From: Micromonospora sp. MH99
GTDB lineage: Bacteria; Actinomycetota; Actinomycetes; Mycobacteriales; Micromonosporaceae
DNA: 64,000 nucleotides
Direction: 5' to 3'
Assembly (NCBI RefSeq): GCF_021442385.1
Contig: NZ_MUZA01000007.1
Coordinates: 1 to 64,000 of the forward strand
The notes under the pieces were generated by a model. That model saw only the letters and a list, made by a program, of their open reading frames with translations. It had not been told where the DNA came from and did not search any database. Made by a program: the position numbers and the translations under genes. Below, piece by piece: positions 51,635 through 60,916 of the stretch. Position 1 is the first letter of the stretch; every line of letters starts with the position of its first letter.

Positions 51635-54600
51635 TCAGTCCCGTTCGATGAGGTGGCCTACCACCGTTGGGCCGAGCATTACCGCGAAGCCGCTGCCGTC
51701 ACGGCGTGGGTCCGCTGCGGGCAGTTCCACCGGTTCGCCGGTGCCGGTCGCGCCGACCGGGCGCGGTCCGACCCAGGCGACCGCCACGTCGGTCTCGTCC
51801 TTGAGGAAGCGGTGCGCGCGGACGCCGCCGGTTGCCCGGCCCTTCGCGGGGTACGCCTTGAACGGCGTCACCTTGACCGTCGCCCCGGTGGACGTGACGA
51901 CCATCGGCTCGCCGTGCCCCGCGTCGTCGGTGCGGACCGCGCCGAAGAACACCACCCGGGCCCCGGCCGGCAGGTTGATGCCTGCCATCCCGCCGCCCTT
52001 GAGGCCCTGCGGGCGCACCAGCCCGGCGGCGAAACGCAGCAACGACGCCTCCGAGGTGACGAAGGTCAGCGTCTCGGCGCCGTCGGTCAGCCAGGTCGCC
52101 CCGACCACCTCGTCACCGTCGCGCAGCCCGATCACGTCGAACTCATCGGACCGCACCGGCCACTCCGGCGCGCACACCTTCACCACGCCGTGGCGGGTGC
52201 CCAGCGCCAGCCCGGGTGACGTGTCCGCCGCACCGCCGAGCGGCGCCAGACCGACCACGGTCTCCCCCGCCTCCAGCGGCACCAGCTCGGCGGCGGACAT
52301 GCCGCCCCGCAGCGACACCGTGCCGGCCTGCTCGGGCAGCACCGGCAGCGGCAGTACGTCGATCTTGAACGCGCGACCCGCGCTGGTGACCAGCAGCACC
52401 CGACCACGGGCGGTGGAGTGCACGATCGCGCGTACCGTGTCGTGCTTGACCCGGCCGTTGCGCCGGCGCCCCTCGGCGCTCTCCTCCGACTCGGCCGCGG
52501 TCCGGGCGACCAGCCCGGTCGCGGAGAGGATGACCTGGCACGGGTCGTCGGCGACCTCCAGCGGACCGGCCGGCGCGGACGCGGCCAGCACCTCCTTGAG
52601 GTCACCGTCGACGAGCGTCGTCCGCCGTTCGGTGCCGAACTGCTTGACCACCGCCGCCAGCTCGTCGGAGACCAGCTTCTTGAGCACCCGCTCGTCGTCG
52701 AGGATCGTCGACAGCTCGGTGATCTCGGCGCGCAGCCGCTCCTGCTCGGCCTCCAGCTCGATCCGGTCGAACTTGGTCAGGCGGCGCAGCGGAGTGTCCA
52801 GGATGTAGGTCGCCTGGATGTCGGAGAGGCCGAACTGGCTCATCAGAGCGTCCTTGGCCGCCTGCGCGTCGTCGCTGCCCCGGATCAACCGGACCACCCG
52901 GTCGATGTCCAGCAGAGCGATCAGCAGGCCGTCAACCAGGTGCAGCCGCTCCTGGCGCTTGCGGCGGCGGTACGAGCTGCGCCGGGTGACCACGTCGTAC
53001 CGGTGGGCCAGGAAGACCTCCAGCAGCGGCTTCAACCCGAGGGTACGGGGCTGGCCGTCGACCAGCACCAGGTTGTTGACACCGAAGGACTGCTCCAGCG
53101 GGGTCAACCGGTAGAGGTCGGCGAGCAGCGCCTGCGGGTTGACCCCCACCTTGCACTCGACGACCAACCGGGTGCCGCTCTCCCGGTCGGTGAGGTCCTT
53201 GACGTCCGCGATGCCGGTCAGCCGCTTGGTCTTGGTGACCTCGTTGGTGATCGCCGCGATGACCTTCTCCGCGCCGACGCCGTACGGCAGCTCGACGACG
53301 GTGATCGCCTGGCGGCCCCGGCTGCCCTCCAGCGGGCCGATCTCCACCCGGCCGCGCATGCGCACCACGCCGCGCCCCGTCTCGTACGCCCGGCGCACCT
53401 CGTCGAGGCCGAGCAGCACGCCACCGGTGGGCAGGTCGGGGCCGGGAACGAACTCCATGAGTTTGTCCAGGGTGGCGTCCGGGTGGTTGATCAGCCAGCG
53501 GGCCGCCGAGACGACCTCGGCCAGGTTGTGCGGGATCATGTTGGTGGCCATCCCGACCGCGATCCCGGACGCGCCGTTGACCAACAGGTTGGGAAAGGCC
53601 GCCGGCAGCACTGTCGGCTGGGTCAGCGAGCCGTCGTAGTTGGGCTCGACGTCGACGGTGTCCTCGCCCAGCTCACCGACGAGCAGCATGGCCTCGCGCG
53701 ACATCCGCGCTTCTGTATATCTTGAGGCAGCCGGACCGTCGTCTTGGGAGCCGAAGTTGCCGTGCCCGTCGATGAGCGGCACGTTGAGCGAGAAGTCCTG
53801 CGCGAGGCGGACCATCGCGTCGTAGATCGCCGTGTCACCGTGGGGGTGGTACTTACCCATGCAGTTGTGCACCACGTAGCCCTCAGCAACGAACGCGTGT
53901 TCGTCACTACCCACCTGGATGTCGTACGTGACGTCGGGCGGCACCACCTCGACCGAGGTGACCCGCAGAAAAGCACTACCGACCAGCGCATCCAGCCGAG
54001 CGGCGAGCGGCGAGCCGAGCCGGTGGAGTTTCTGGACCCAGCCGTCCCGGACCGCCCGCTCCAACTGGAACGACCGCTCGGCGAGCGGCATGCCGTTGCG
54101 GTCCTTGCCATACCGCACCTTCGGGCCGCCGCTTGCCGAGAGCGAGGCACGAAACGCCTGTCCGGCGTGATCGCGGAACCATCCGCCGCCCTGGTGCGCC
54201 GCAGTAAACTCCGCCATCACCGGGCCGTACGGCAACCGGTCGTTACCCTGTTTGCCGCTGTACCGATAGTCGATGTTCGCAACCCGTTGCAGGCCATCGT
54301 GCTTGTAGCCGATTCGCACCCACGGCAGGAACATCCGGGCGAGAGCAGCGGCGTCACGTCCGGATACGGAGAGCCCGTGGAGCGGATGTCCATCAGAATG
54401 ACGACCGCTGGTCCAGTAGTGCCCGTGTAGACCCAGGTCGGCGAGCATGGCGTATATCTGCCGCACCAGTATCTTGCTGGTGCTGACGAAAACCATCTCT
54501 CGGAACCGCTTGCGGACGTAGCCGTCGCCATCGAAGAAGCCAGCGAGGAACGGTACCCACGCCGATCGGTTGCCCAGGATGTCGCGCGGCACGTGCTTGT

Positions 54601-55423
54601 CACGGCTGAGCGGCTCAGTAACCTCCAACAGCCCTTGGTGACGGCTGAAAGTCAAAATGTGCTGGTCGCGATGACGGGGGTCGGCAGCCTCACGCTTTCC
54701 GCGGGAGACGTTCAATCCGCTGGCGATAGCCCAGCCATGAGCGACGTCAAGCGGTTCGATGTCACACATGTGGATGCGGACCCGGCCGTCCGCTGTGCGG
54801 TTCCGGTCGACCGGGAAACCCTCGGCTACCAGCAGCCCGCGCACGTAGTCGTAGACGTCGTCAGGATGCGGCGGCACCTCAGTACGGCGGCTCCCGTAGG
54901 CCAGCGTCAGCCGTCCCGCAAGGTCCCGAGACTCGGCCCACTGCACGGAGAGGTCATCGGCGACCACCTGGAAGCGTTGGCCCGGAGTGACGAGCATCGT
55001 GTGCCCATTGCTCCAGGTGACGCGAACGAGGTCGGAATTCGGATTCCGGAAGACGGTGGTAACGGGGACCGATGCGCCCTCGCCGTCCAGCACGAAGTCC
55101 CCGACCTCGATCTGCTCGATCGGTCGCAGGCCATCGGGCGTGGAGACCAAGGTGCCGGCGACGAAGCAGTCGCCGACGATGCGTGCGGACTTCACGTGCC
55201 CGCGATCGGGCCGGTAGCCCTGCTCGTACATCGACCAGAGGATGCGCCGGTGCACGGGCTTGAGGCCGTCGCGCGCGTCCGGCAGCGCGCGGGAGTGGAT
55301 GACCGAGAACGCGTACTCCAGGTAGGAGTCGGAGACCTCGGTGACCAGCGGGTTGTCGAAGACCCGCGCGCCGGCCTGGTCGAACGAGGAGAGGTCGACC
55401 TTGTTTTCCTTACGGCGTGCCAT
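51635..55423 (-). CDS. parC: DNA topoisomerase IV subunit A (ParC) precursor with intein
   Basis: The 1,262-residue precursor yields an 827-residue mature protein after splicing. The N-extein has FSVIHSRALPDARDGLKPVHRRI and MYEQGY before the intein. The C-extein has MGKYHPHGDTAIYDAMVR, then the catalytic Tyr569 in ASRYTEARM (Tyr134 of the mature protein), the coiled-coil tower and the six-bladed C-terminal propeller. The enzyme cuts and rejoins duplex DNA with ParE to decatenate chromosomes. ATG 55423 has GAGGGG upstream. It is linked to parE by mini-ORFs. It could be labelled gyrase A by automatic tools; the ParE-like partner favours topo IV. Confidence 0.93.
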   Translation of the reverse strand: MARRKENKVDLSSFDQAGARVFDNPLVTEVSDSYLEYAFSVIHSRALPDARDGLKPVHRRILWSMYEQGYRPDRGHVKSARIVGDCFVAGTLVSTPDGLRPIEQIEVGDFVLDGEGASVPVTTVFRNPNSDLVRVTWSNGHTMLVTPGQRFQVVADDLSVQWAESRDLAGRLTLAYGSRRTEVPPHPDDVYDYVRGLLVAEGFPVDRNRTADGRVRIHMCDIEPLDVAHGWAIASGLNVSRGKREAADPRHRDQHILTFSRHQGLLEVTEPLSRDKHVPRDILGNRSAWVPFLAGFFDGDGYVRKRFREMVFVSTSKILVRQIYAMLADLGLHGHYWTSGRHSDGHPLHGLSVSGRDAAALARMFLPWVRIGYKHDGLQRVANIDYRYSGKQGNDRLPYGPVMAEFTAAHQGGGWFRDHAGQAFRASLSASGGPKVRYGKDRNGMPLAERSFQLERAVRDGWVQKLHRLGSPLAARLDALVGSAFLRVTSVEVVPPDVTYDIQVGSDEHAFVAEGYVVHNCMGKYHPHGDTAIYDAMVRLAQDFSLNVPLIDGHGNFGSQDDGPAASRYTEARMSREAMLLVGELGEDTVDVEPNYDGSLTQPTVLPAAFPNLLVNGASGIAVGMATNMIPHNLAEVVSAARWLINHPDATLDKLMEFVPGPDLPTGGVLLGLDEVRRAYETGRGVVRMRGRVEIGPLEGSRGRQAITVVELPYGVGAEKVIAAITNEVTKTKRLTGIADVKDLTDRESGTRLVVECKVGVNPQALLADLYRLTPLEQSFGVNNLVLVDGQPRTLGLKPLLEVFLAHRYDVVTRRSSYRRRKRQERLHLVDGLLIALLDIDRVVRLIRGSDDAQAAKDALMSQFGLSDIQATYILDTPLRRLTKFDRIELEAEQERLRAEITELSTILDDERVLKKLVSDELAAVVKQFGTERRTTLVDGDLKEVLAASAPAGPLEVADDPCQVILSATGLVARTAAESEESAEGRRRNGRVKHDTVRAIVHSTARGRVLLVTSAGRAFKIDVLPLPVLPEQAGTVSLRGGMSAAELVPLEAGETVVGLAPLGGAADTSPGLALGTRHGVVKVCAPEWPVRSDEFDVIGLRDGDEVVGATWLTDGAETLTFVTSEASLLRFAAGLVRPQGLKGGGMAGINLPAGARVVFFGAVRTDDAGHGEPMVVTSTGATVKVTPFKAYPAKGRATGGVRAHRFLKDETDVAVAWVGPRPVGATGTGEPVELPAADPRRDGSGFAVMLGPTVVGHLIERD
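53864..55168 (-). other. Intein with LAGLIDADG homing endonuclease in ParC
   Basis: The intein is 435 residues, precursor residues 86-520. It starts with Cys1 (CFVAGTLVSTPDG, block A) after extein VGD. It ends FVAEGYVVHN (blocks F/G with penultimate His434 and terminal Asn435) before extein Cys521. A two-motif LAGLIDADG endonuclease lies inside: VRGLLVAEGF at ~109-118 and FLAGFFDGDGYV at ~207-218. Block B reads TPGQRF, so the usual TxxH His is Gln64. The junction codons are in phase. It should splice in cis to restore ParC. Confidence 0.95.
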
Positions 55424-55426
55424 GAC

Positions 55427-55459
55427 TCAGCTTTCCCCTCGGACGGCAGCGGTGCTCAT
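55427..55459 (-). CDS. 10-codon mini-ORF before parC
   Basis: The ATG overlaps the stop of the preceding mini-ORF (ATGA) and the product MSTAAVRGES ends 3 bases before the parC ATG. It is probably a translational-coupling relay rather than a functional peptide. Confidence 0.3.
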   Translation of the reverse strand: MSTAAVRGES

Positions 55460-55539
55460 GCCGTCGCTCCGCTCCGCTGCGCGACGCCCTGAGGCACCAT
55501 CGCGCTGTTCCGACTATTCGCTCGCTGCCGCTCGCTCAT
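55456..55539 (-). CDS. 27-codon mini-ORF overlapping the parE stop
   Basis: The ATG at 55537-55539 shares ATGA with the parE stop, and its own TGA shares ATGA with the next mini-ORF. The product (MSERQRANSRNSAMVPQGVA and seven more) has no known motif. The DNA has GCGAGCG-type internal repeats and may be a dispersed repeat. Confidence 0.35.
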   Translation of the reverse strand: MSERQRANSRNSAMVPQGVAQRSGATA

Positions 55540-57593
55540 GCGTCGATCGCATCGCGGTCGACGCGGTCGGCCGAGTCGATGAGCCAGTTTCGGCGCGGCT
55601 CGACCTTCTCCCCCATCAGCAGTTCGAGGATGCGCTCGGCGGCGTCCACGTCGTCCAGGGTGATCCGGCGGACGGCGCGGGTGGCGGGGTTCATCGTGGT
55701 GTCCCACAGCTCGTCGGCGTCCATCTCACCGAGGCCCTTGAAACGCGGGATGGGCGTGACGATCTGCTTGCCGGCCTTCTCCAGCTTGCGGACCGTCGCC
55801 TCCATCTCGGCCTGCGTGTAGGTGTAGACCGTCTGCGGACTGCGCCCCTTGGTAGTGATCTTGTGCAGGGGCGGCATGGCGGCGTAGAGCCGACCGGCCT
55901 CGATCAACGGCCGCATGTACCGCGCGAAGAGGGTGATCAGCAGCGTCCGGATGTGAGCGCCGTCCACGTCGGCGTCGGCCATGATCAGCACCCGGCCGTA
56001 GCGCAGCGCGGCGAGGTCGAACGTCCGCCCCGAGCCGGCGCCGAGCACCTGGACGATGGCGGCGCACTCGGCATTGTCCAGAACCTGCTGGAGGTTGGCC
56101 TTCTGCACGTTGAGGATCTTGCCCCGGATCGGCAGCAGCGCCTGATACTCCGACGAGCGGGCCATGCGGCTCGTGCCGAGGGCGCTGTCACCCTCCACGA
56201 TGAACAACTCGCTGCGGTCGATCCCGGTGGCGCGGCAGTCGACAAGCTTCGGCGGCATGGACGCGCCCTCCAGGGCGGTCTTGCGCCGGGCGGCGTCCTT
56301 CTGCTGCTTCTGGGTCAGCCGCACCCGCGCCGCGTCGACGATCTTCTGCAGGACGACGCGCGCCTCGGCCTTGGTGCGCCGGTCCTCCAGCCAGGCCTTG
56401 ATGTGCGCGTCGACCAGGGTCTGGATGACCTTGGTGATGCCGGTGGTGGACAGCTCGTCCTTGGTCTGCGAGGTGAACTGCGGCTCGGGGATCCGCACGT
56501 GCACCACTGCGGTCATCCCCTCCAGGACGTCGTCCAGGGTGGGCGGCTCCTCCTTGGCCTTGAGCAGGCCGCGGGTGTTGCGGACGGCGTCGGCGAGGGT
56601 GCGGACGAGCGCCCGCTCGAAACCCTTGCGGTGGGTGCCGCCGTGGGCGTTGCGGATGGTGTTGGTGAAGCACTCGACGGTGCGCTCGTAGCCGGTGCCC
56701 CACCGGAACGCCACCTCGACCTCGGCGCGACGCTGCACGTTGGACTGCATGACGCCGTTGGCGTCGGCGGCGTTCTCCCGGTACGTCCCCTCGCCGTTGA
56801 CCAGGAGCATGCCGGACACCGGCCGGTCGCCGGCCGGTGCGAGGAACTCGACCATGTCGCTGAGCCCGTTGGGGTAGTGGAACCGCTCCTCGGCGGGAGC
56901 CTCCCCGGTCAGGTCACGCAGCAGGTAGGTCACGCCCGGGACCAGGAACGCGGTGTTGCGCAACTTCATCCGGACGGCGTCGACGTCGAGCGCCGCACCG
57001 GTCTCGAAGTAGCGGGCGTCGTGCCACCAGCGGATCGAGGTGCCGGTGCGCTGGCCACGCTTCATCGCGCCGATCACCTGCAGGCCGGGGCCGGCGGTGA
57101 AGGGCGCTTCCGGCCCGTCACCGTCGAAGATCCCCGGAACGCCGTGCCGGAACGACATCGCGTGGACCTTGCCGGCTCGGCGGACGGTCACGTCGAAGCG
57201 GCGGGACAGCGCGTTGACCGCCGAGGCGCCGACGCCGTGCAGGCCGCCGGAGGTCTTGTAGCCGGAGCCGCCGAACTTGCCGCCGGCGTGCAGGCGGGTC
57301 AGCACCAGCTCGACGCCGGAGATGCCGGACTTCGCGTGCACGTCGGTGGGGATGCCGCGACCGTCGTCGTCGACCTGCACCGAGCCGTCGGCGTGCAGGA
57401 TCACCTCGACGGTGGTGGCGTGGCCGGCGACACCCTCGTCGGTGGAATTGTCGAGGATCTCGTTGACGAGGTGACCCACGCCACGGCTGTCGGTGGAACC
57501 GATGTACATGCCGGGCCGCTTGCGGACGGCGTCCAGCCCCTCAAGGTGGGTGAGGTCATCGGCCCCGTACAGGGTGTCAGGCTCTGCGGTCAA
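55536..57593 (-). CDS. parE: DNA topoisomerase IV subunit B (ParE)
   Basis: The 685-residue ATPase subunit has GHKL motifs EILDNSTDEGVAGHA, VDDDGRGIP and the HAGGKFGGSGYKTSGGLHGVGA lid (split here). The TOPRIM site is FIVEGDSALGTSRMARS and IMADADVDGAHIRTLL, and the C-terminal GLGEMDADELWDTTMNP completes it. SALGTSR in place of SAGG is typical of the actinobacterial ParE branch. TTG 57593 is chosen because GGGGAG precedes it and a TAGGCT -10 box (57667-57672) lies inside the longer frame that starts at GTG 57689. Confidence 0.92.
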   Translation of the reverse strand: MTAEPDTLYGADDLTHLEGLDAVRKRPGMYIGSTDSRGVGHLVNEILDNSTDEGVAGHATTVEVILHADGSVQVDDDGRGIPTDVHAKSGISGVELVLTRLHAGGKFGGSGYKTSGGLHGVGASAVNALSRRFDVTVRRAGKVHAMSFRHGVPGIFDGDGPEAPFTAGPGLQVIGAMKRGQRTGTSIRWWHDARYFETGAALDVDAVRMKLRNTAFLVPGVTYLLRDLTGEAPAEERFHYPNGLSDMVEFLAPAGDRPVSGMLLVNGEGTYRENAADANGVMQSNVQRRAEVEVAFRWGTGYERTVECFTNTIRNAHGGTHRKGFERALVRTLADAVRNTRGLLKAKEEPPTLDDVLEGMTAVVHVRIPEPQFTSQTKDELSTTGITKVIQTLVDAHIKAWLEDRRTKAEARVVLQKIVDAARVRLTQKQQKDAARRKTALEGASMPPKLVDCRATGIDRSELFIVEGDSALGTSRMARSSEYQALLPIRGKILNVQKANLQQVLDNAECAAIVQVLGAGSGRTFDLAALRYGRVLIMADADVDGAHIRTLLITLFARYMRPLIEAGRLYAAMPPLHKITTKGRSPQTVYTYTQAEMEATVRKLEKAGKQIVTPIPRFKGLGEMDADELWDTTMNPATRAVRRITLDDVDAAERILELLMGEKVEPRRNWLIDSADRVDRDAIDA

Positions 57594-57666
57594 CTGGTCG
57601 TACTCCCCGGTCTCGGCGGTGTGGTGCCGCGTCCGAACTGTCAGTCGGCCGGCGCGCGCCGCAGCG

Positions 57667-57672
57667 AGCCTA
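57667..57672 (-). promoter_or_regulatory. Candidate -10 box (TAGGCT) for parE-parC
   Basis: On the minus strand TAGGCT lies ~75 bases before the TTG start, inside what would be the coding region if the GTG at 57689 were used. This argues for the shorter ParE. Confidence 0.45.
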
Positions 57673-57707
57673 ACCGGCAGATGCGACACGACGACGGCAC
57701 CCCGCAG

Positions 57708-57744
57708 TCGAGGCCCGCATCCTCATTCCGGATGCGGGCCTCGA
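57708..57744 (-). terminator. Hairpin terminator after secreted protein gene
   Basis: A perfect 15-bp stem (57708-57722 with 57730-57744) with a 7-base loop lies between the secreted protein stop and parE. Confidence 0.8.
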
Positions 57745-57809
57745 CACGGTGTGGTGTTGTCCGGTTTCGACGCCTCAGTCGCGCCGTGACCGGTTGGTGA
57801 TCGGCCGCC

Positions 57810-59888
57810 CTACGGCGCCGGCACCTGGATAACAAGCGAGCTGTAGCCGACGTTCCCGACGCTGTCGACCGCGGCGACGTACAGCGTGTTGGTGCCATAG
57901 GCCGGCGTGGCCAGGGTCACCGAGACGGTCTTGCCCGTCCAGCCGAGGCTGGTGCCGGCCTCCGCCTCCTCGGTGGGCGGGCCGCTCCAGCCGTAGCGGA
58001 AGCTGACCACGTCCAGGTCCGGCGAGCGCAGCTTGTAGGTGTAGAGCTGCCCGGGCGGGGCCGGGCTGGTGACCGCGTCGACGCTCACCGTGGGCGGCTG
58101 GTTGTCGATGGTGAACTCGCACCACGCCGACCACGGGCTGAGCACGTAGCCGTCGTCGCTGCGGGTCCGGAAGGCGTACGACTTTCCATTGGCCGTGCCG
58201 GTCACCGCTGCCGTGGTGGACCGGCCGCCGGCCGTGACGGTCGAGCCCGTCGGCGGCGTCATCCGGGGCGTGGCGCTGTCGTAGACGCCCGAGGCGGGAA
58301 TTTCCAGCAGCTCGTACGCCGTCTGGAGGACCTGGCCGGAGTCCGCGTCGGGGAAGACGGCGGAGAGGGCCGGCGCGGCGCCCAGGGTGACCCGGTTGCC
58401 CGTGCCACAGGCCGCGCCACCCACCTGGAGAGCGGTGGGCTGGGTGGGCGCCGTGTCGTAGTCGACCAGCAGGCGTGCCGTGGTCGGGTCGTACTTCTTC
58501 CACCGGTCCACCGTGCTCTCGCCGGTCCCGGAGGAGTCGCTGCACGCGCAGAGGCCGTAGGTGACCGAGGTCTGGTGAGCGGCCGCCGCGCTGCTGAGGC
58601 CTGCCGCGACGCTGCCGGAGAACCGCACGTTCATCGCCGGCTGCGGCGAGTCGATGCAGCCCGTGGCGCGAACGTGTGAGTTCGCGGAGGCGCGCAACGT
58701 CGTCAGCGCGGGCGCCCAGGCGGTGCGGGGGGTGCCCGTGATCGCCCCGGACTGGTAGAGGTAGGTCGGGGTGTCGGAGCAGGACCAGGTGTGGGTCGCC
58801 ACCACCTGCACGTACGCCGACCTGATGATCTTGCCGCTGAGCGCGCTGATCGGGAACTCGAAGTAGGAGCGGTAGGTGACCCCGGAGTCCGCGCTCAAGC
58901 CGACCAGGGCGTACCTGGTGTCGCTGTTGGTGGAGTTGTTGTTCGTGGCGTACGCCAAGCGGGAGGGGCTGGCGGACCAGGCCGGGTCGATGTAGACCGG
59001 GAAGGTCGCCTTCGCCGGGTCGAGCAGGCCTGCTGACGGGCGCAGCACGAGGTCACCCGCCGCGTCGACGTCGGTCGCTACCGGGGCGGTACGGGCGGCC
59101 ACGCCGGGACCGGACGGCGATGAGGCCGCCGCTGCACGGGCCGAGCCACCGGAGCCGGTCGAGTCCCACATCTGCGCCGTCGCGGCGCGGGCCACCTCGG
59201 CACCTCCGGCGAGGGCCCGCAGCGAGCCGTCGGCCTCCCGCCGGACCCGTGCGTCACCGCCGAGGTCGAAGCGGATCTCCCGCAGCGCCGGGTTCGCCGC
59301 GGCCTGCGGCGTCTTCACCACCAGGACGTGGGTGAAGCCGGTGTGGGTGGCCGTGAGCACCAGGTCCACACCGGGCAGCACCTCGGCGTAGGTCGCGGCG
59401 TCTCCGGAGACGGTCGGCGCGGGCAGCCCGCCCGGCCAGCCCAGCGTCATCGACTTCGCGCCGTTGGTCAGGGTGGCCGCGGGACCGTGCCCGCCGGATG
59501 AGAACACCAGGTCGGCCGGAGAGACCGCCGGCCGGAGACCCGTGGCGGCACGCTGCAGCGACAGGTCGACGTCGGACCAGGAGCCGTCGGCCTGACGGAC
59601 CCGCTGCGGTACGGCGGCGGTCTCGGCGACGAAGCCCCCGCCCGGCTTGGCGAAGACCTGGGTCAGCTCGGTGCGAGCGGAGACGACCTCCACCCGCTGG
59701 CCCGTACGCGTGGCAGTGGCGGTCGCCTGGACGGCGTCAGGCGCCGTGGTTCCGCTGGATGTGGCGCCGCCTGCCGGCGACGGCGCGGCCGACGCGGGTG
59801 CGGCGAGGAGAGCGGCGCCGATGGATGCCGCGAATCCGGCGGCTGCCAGGCGACGGCGGAATGATCTCGGAATATGGACAGCATGCAT
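57810..59888 (-). CDS. Secreted wall-associated-type protein with DNRLRE-like and Ig-like regions
   Basis: The 692-residue product has a Sec signal peptide: a basic IPRSFRRR start, a hydrophobic core and cleavage after PASA. It continues with a ~200-residue beta-rich region (VTLTATHTGFTH-type elements as in RHS/wall-associated proteins), then FPVYIDPAWSASPSRLAYAT. A DNRLRE-type segment with SYFEFPISALSGKIIRSAYVQV follows. Two Ig-like units start at PTQPTALQVGGAACG and NQPPTVSVDAV. It ends where the repeat protein at the left edge adds its FG-GAP and LamG units. The start is ATG 59888, or GTG 59906 just after a G-run. Confidence 0.83.
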   Translation of the reverse strand: MHAVHIPRSFRRRLAAAGFAASIGAALLAAPASAAPSPAGGATSSGTTAPDAVQATATATRTGQRVEVVSARTELTQVFAKPGGGFVAETAAVPQRVRQADGSWSDVDLSLQRAATGLRPAVSPADLVFSSGGHGPAATLTNGAKSMTLGWPGGLPAPTVSGDAATYAEVLPGVDLVLTATHTGFTHVLVVKTPQAAANPALREIRFDLGGDARVRREADGSLRALAGGAEVARAATAQMWDSTGSGGSARAAAASSPSGPGVAARTAPVATDVDAAGDLVLRPSAGLLDPAKATFPVYIDPAWSASPSRLAYATNNNSTNSDTRYALVGLSADSGVTYRSYFEFPISALSGKIIRSAYVQVVATHTWSCSDTPTYLYQSGAITGTPRTAWAPALTTLRASANSHVRATGCIDSPQPAMNVRFSGSVAAGLSSAAAAHQTSVTYGLCACSDSSGTGESTVDRWKKYDPTTARLLVDYDTAPTQPTALQVGGAACGTGNRVTLGAAPALSAVFPDADSGQVLQTAYELLEIPASGVYDSATPRMTPPTGSTVTAGGRSTTAAVTGTANGKSYAFRTRSDDGYVLSPWSAWCEFTIDNQPPTVSVDAVTSPAPPGQLYTYKLRSPDLDVVSFRYGWSGPPTEEAEAGTSLGWTGKTVSVTLATPAYGTNTLYVAAVDSVGNVGYSSLVIQVPAP

Positions 59889-60193
59889 GGAGCGGCCAAT
59901 GGCCACCGCAACCCCCGTGTATGTGAGACGGCCAGACGGGGGAACTGTAGAGAGCGACATCCAGCACTGTCCACGTCCGTCACATCTGGTGAGCACAAAG
60001 GAGACGAGGCACCGCATACCGAAAACCGCGGTTGCCGACCGGAACGGTCGGTGACGGTCGTTCCGCAACCGGCACGTCTGTGGCGGCAACGTGCCACCGC
60101 GGTGCCGCACCGTGGTCGCGGGACCACGCAGAGACAACCAGCGCCGGTACGATCCCTTTTCCGGAGGTACGACGCCGCCGGAAGGGAGTCAAG
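59889..60193. other. Divergent intergenic region
   Basis: The 305 bases separate the secreted protein and the membrane protein genes. TACAGT on the minus strand (near 59944) is a possible -10 for the secreted protein. Several short inverted repeats around GGTCGCGGGACC and CCGGAACGG are present. No RNA gene is seen. Confidence 0.4.
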
Positions 60194-60916
60194 GTGGAGG
60201 AGACCACACGCGACGCCCTGCGGCGCTCGGTCGGCACGCGTGCCCGACGTTGGCTGCTGGCGGGCACCCTGCTGGCGGGGCTGCTCACCGCCGTGGCGCT
60301 CGTCGCGGCGGCGGCGCCCGCCGATCGGACGTTCGTCGAACTGTCGGGCACGGTCCAGAGCCTGATGTCGGTCGTGACGCCGCTGTTCGGCATCCTGCTG
60401 GTGCACGACCTGCGCCGGGCGCCCGGTGCCGGCAGGGTGGCCCCCACGGTGCTGACGGTGGTGCTGCCGGCCGTCGTGATCGGCGTGGTCGGGGTGCTGA
60501 TCTGCGCGGCGACGCTAACCCTCGCACCGGTCGAGGTCGCCGACAAGCCGTGGCGGTACGCGGGAACAGCGGCGGTGGGCAGCGTGCTGGTGCAGATCGT
60601 CGCCGGGCTGGTGGGCACCGGGCTGAGTCTGCTGCTGCGGCCGCCGGTGACCGCGTTCGCCGCCACGATCGTCCTGCCGCTGGGGCTGTTCGGGTTGCTG
60701 GAGGTCGTGCGGGCGGGTGCGGCGCAGCCGTGGCTGACTCCGTTCGGCAGCGTACGCAATCTGCTCTCCGGGGAGATGAGCCTGCTGCGGTGGGCGCAGT
60801 GGCTGTGTGTCCTGCTGATGTGGGGTGTCGGTCTGAACGCGGTCGGCGCGGCCGTGTGGCGGCGTCGCGAGCAGCCCGGTCGGCAGGTCAGCGCGGCAGC
60901 GGACGGGGCTGCGTGA
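60194..60916 (+). CDS. Six-TM membrane protein, ABC-2 permease-like
   Basis: The 240-residue protein has six hydrophobic segments: LLAGTLLAGLLTAVALVAAA, SLMSVVTPLFGILLV, VVLPAVVIGVVGVLICA and three more. The spacing resembles small ABC-2-type permease subunits, but no ATPase gene is adjacent. GTG 60194 follows GGGAG. The 3' end overlaps a minus-strand fragment. Confidence 0.65.
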   Translation: MEETTRDALRRSVGTRARRWLLAGTLLAGLLTAVALVAAAAPADRTFVELSGTVQSLMSVVTPLFGILLVHDLRRAPGAGRVAPTVLTVVLPAVVIGVVGVLICAATLTLAPVEVADKPWRYAGTAAVGSVLVQIVAGLVGTGLSLLLRPPVTAFAATIVLPLGLFGLLEVVRAGAAQPWLTPFGSVRNLLSGEMSLLRWAQWLCVLLMWGVGLNAVGAAVWRRREQPGRQVSAAADGAA

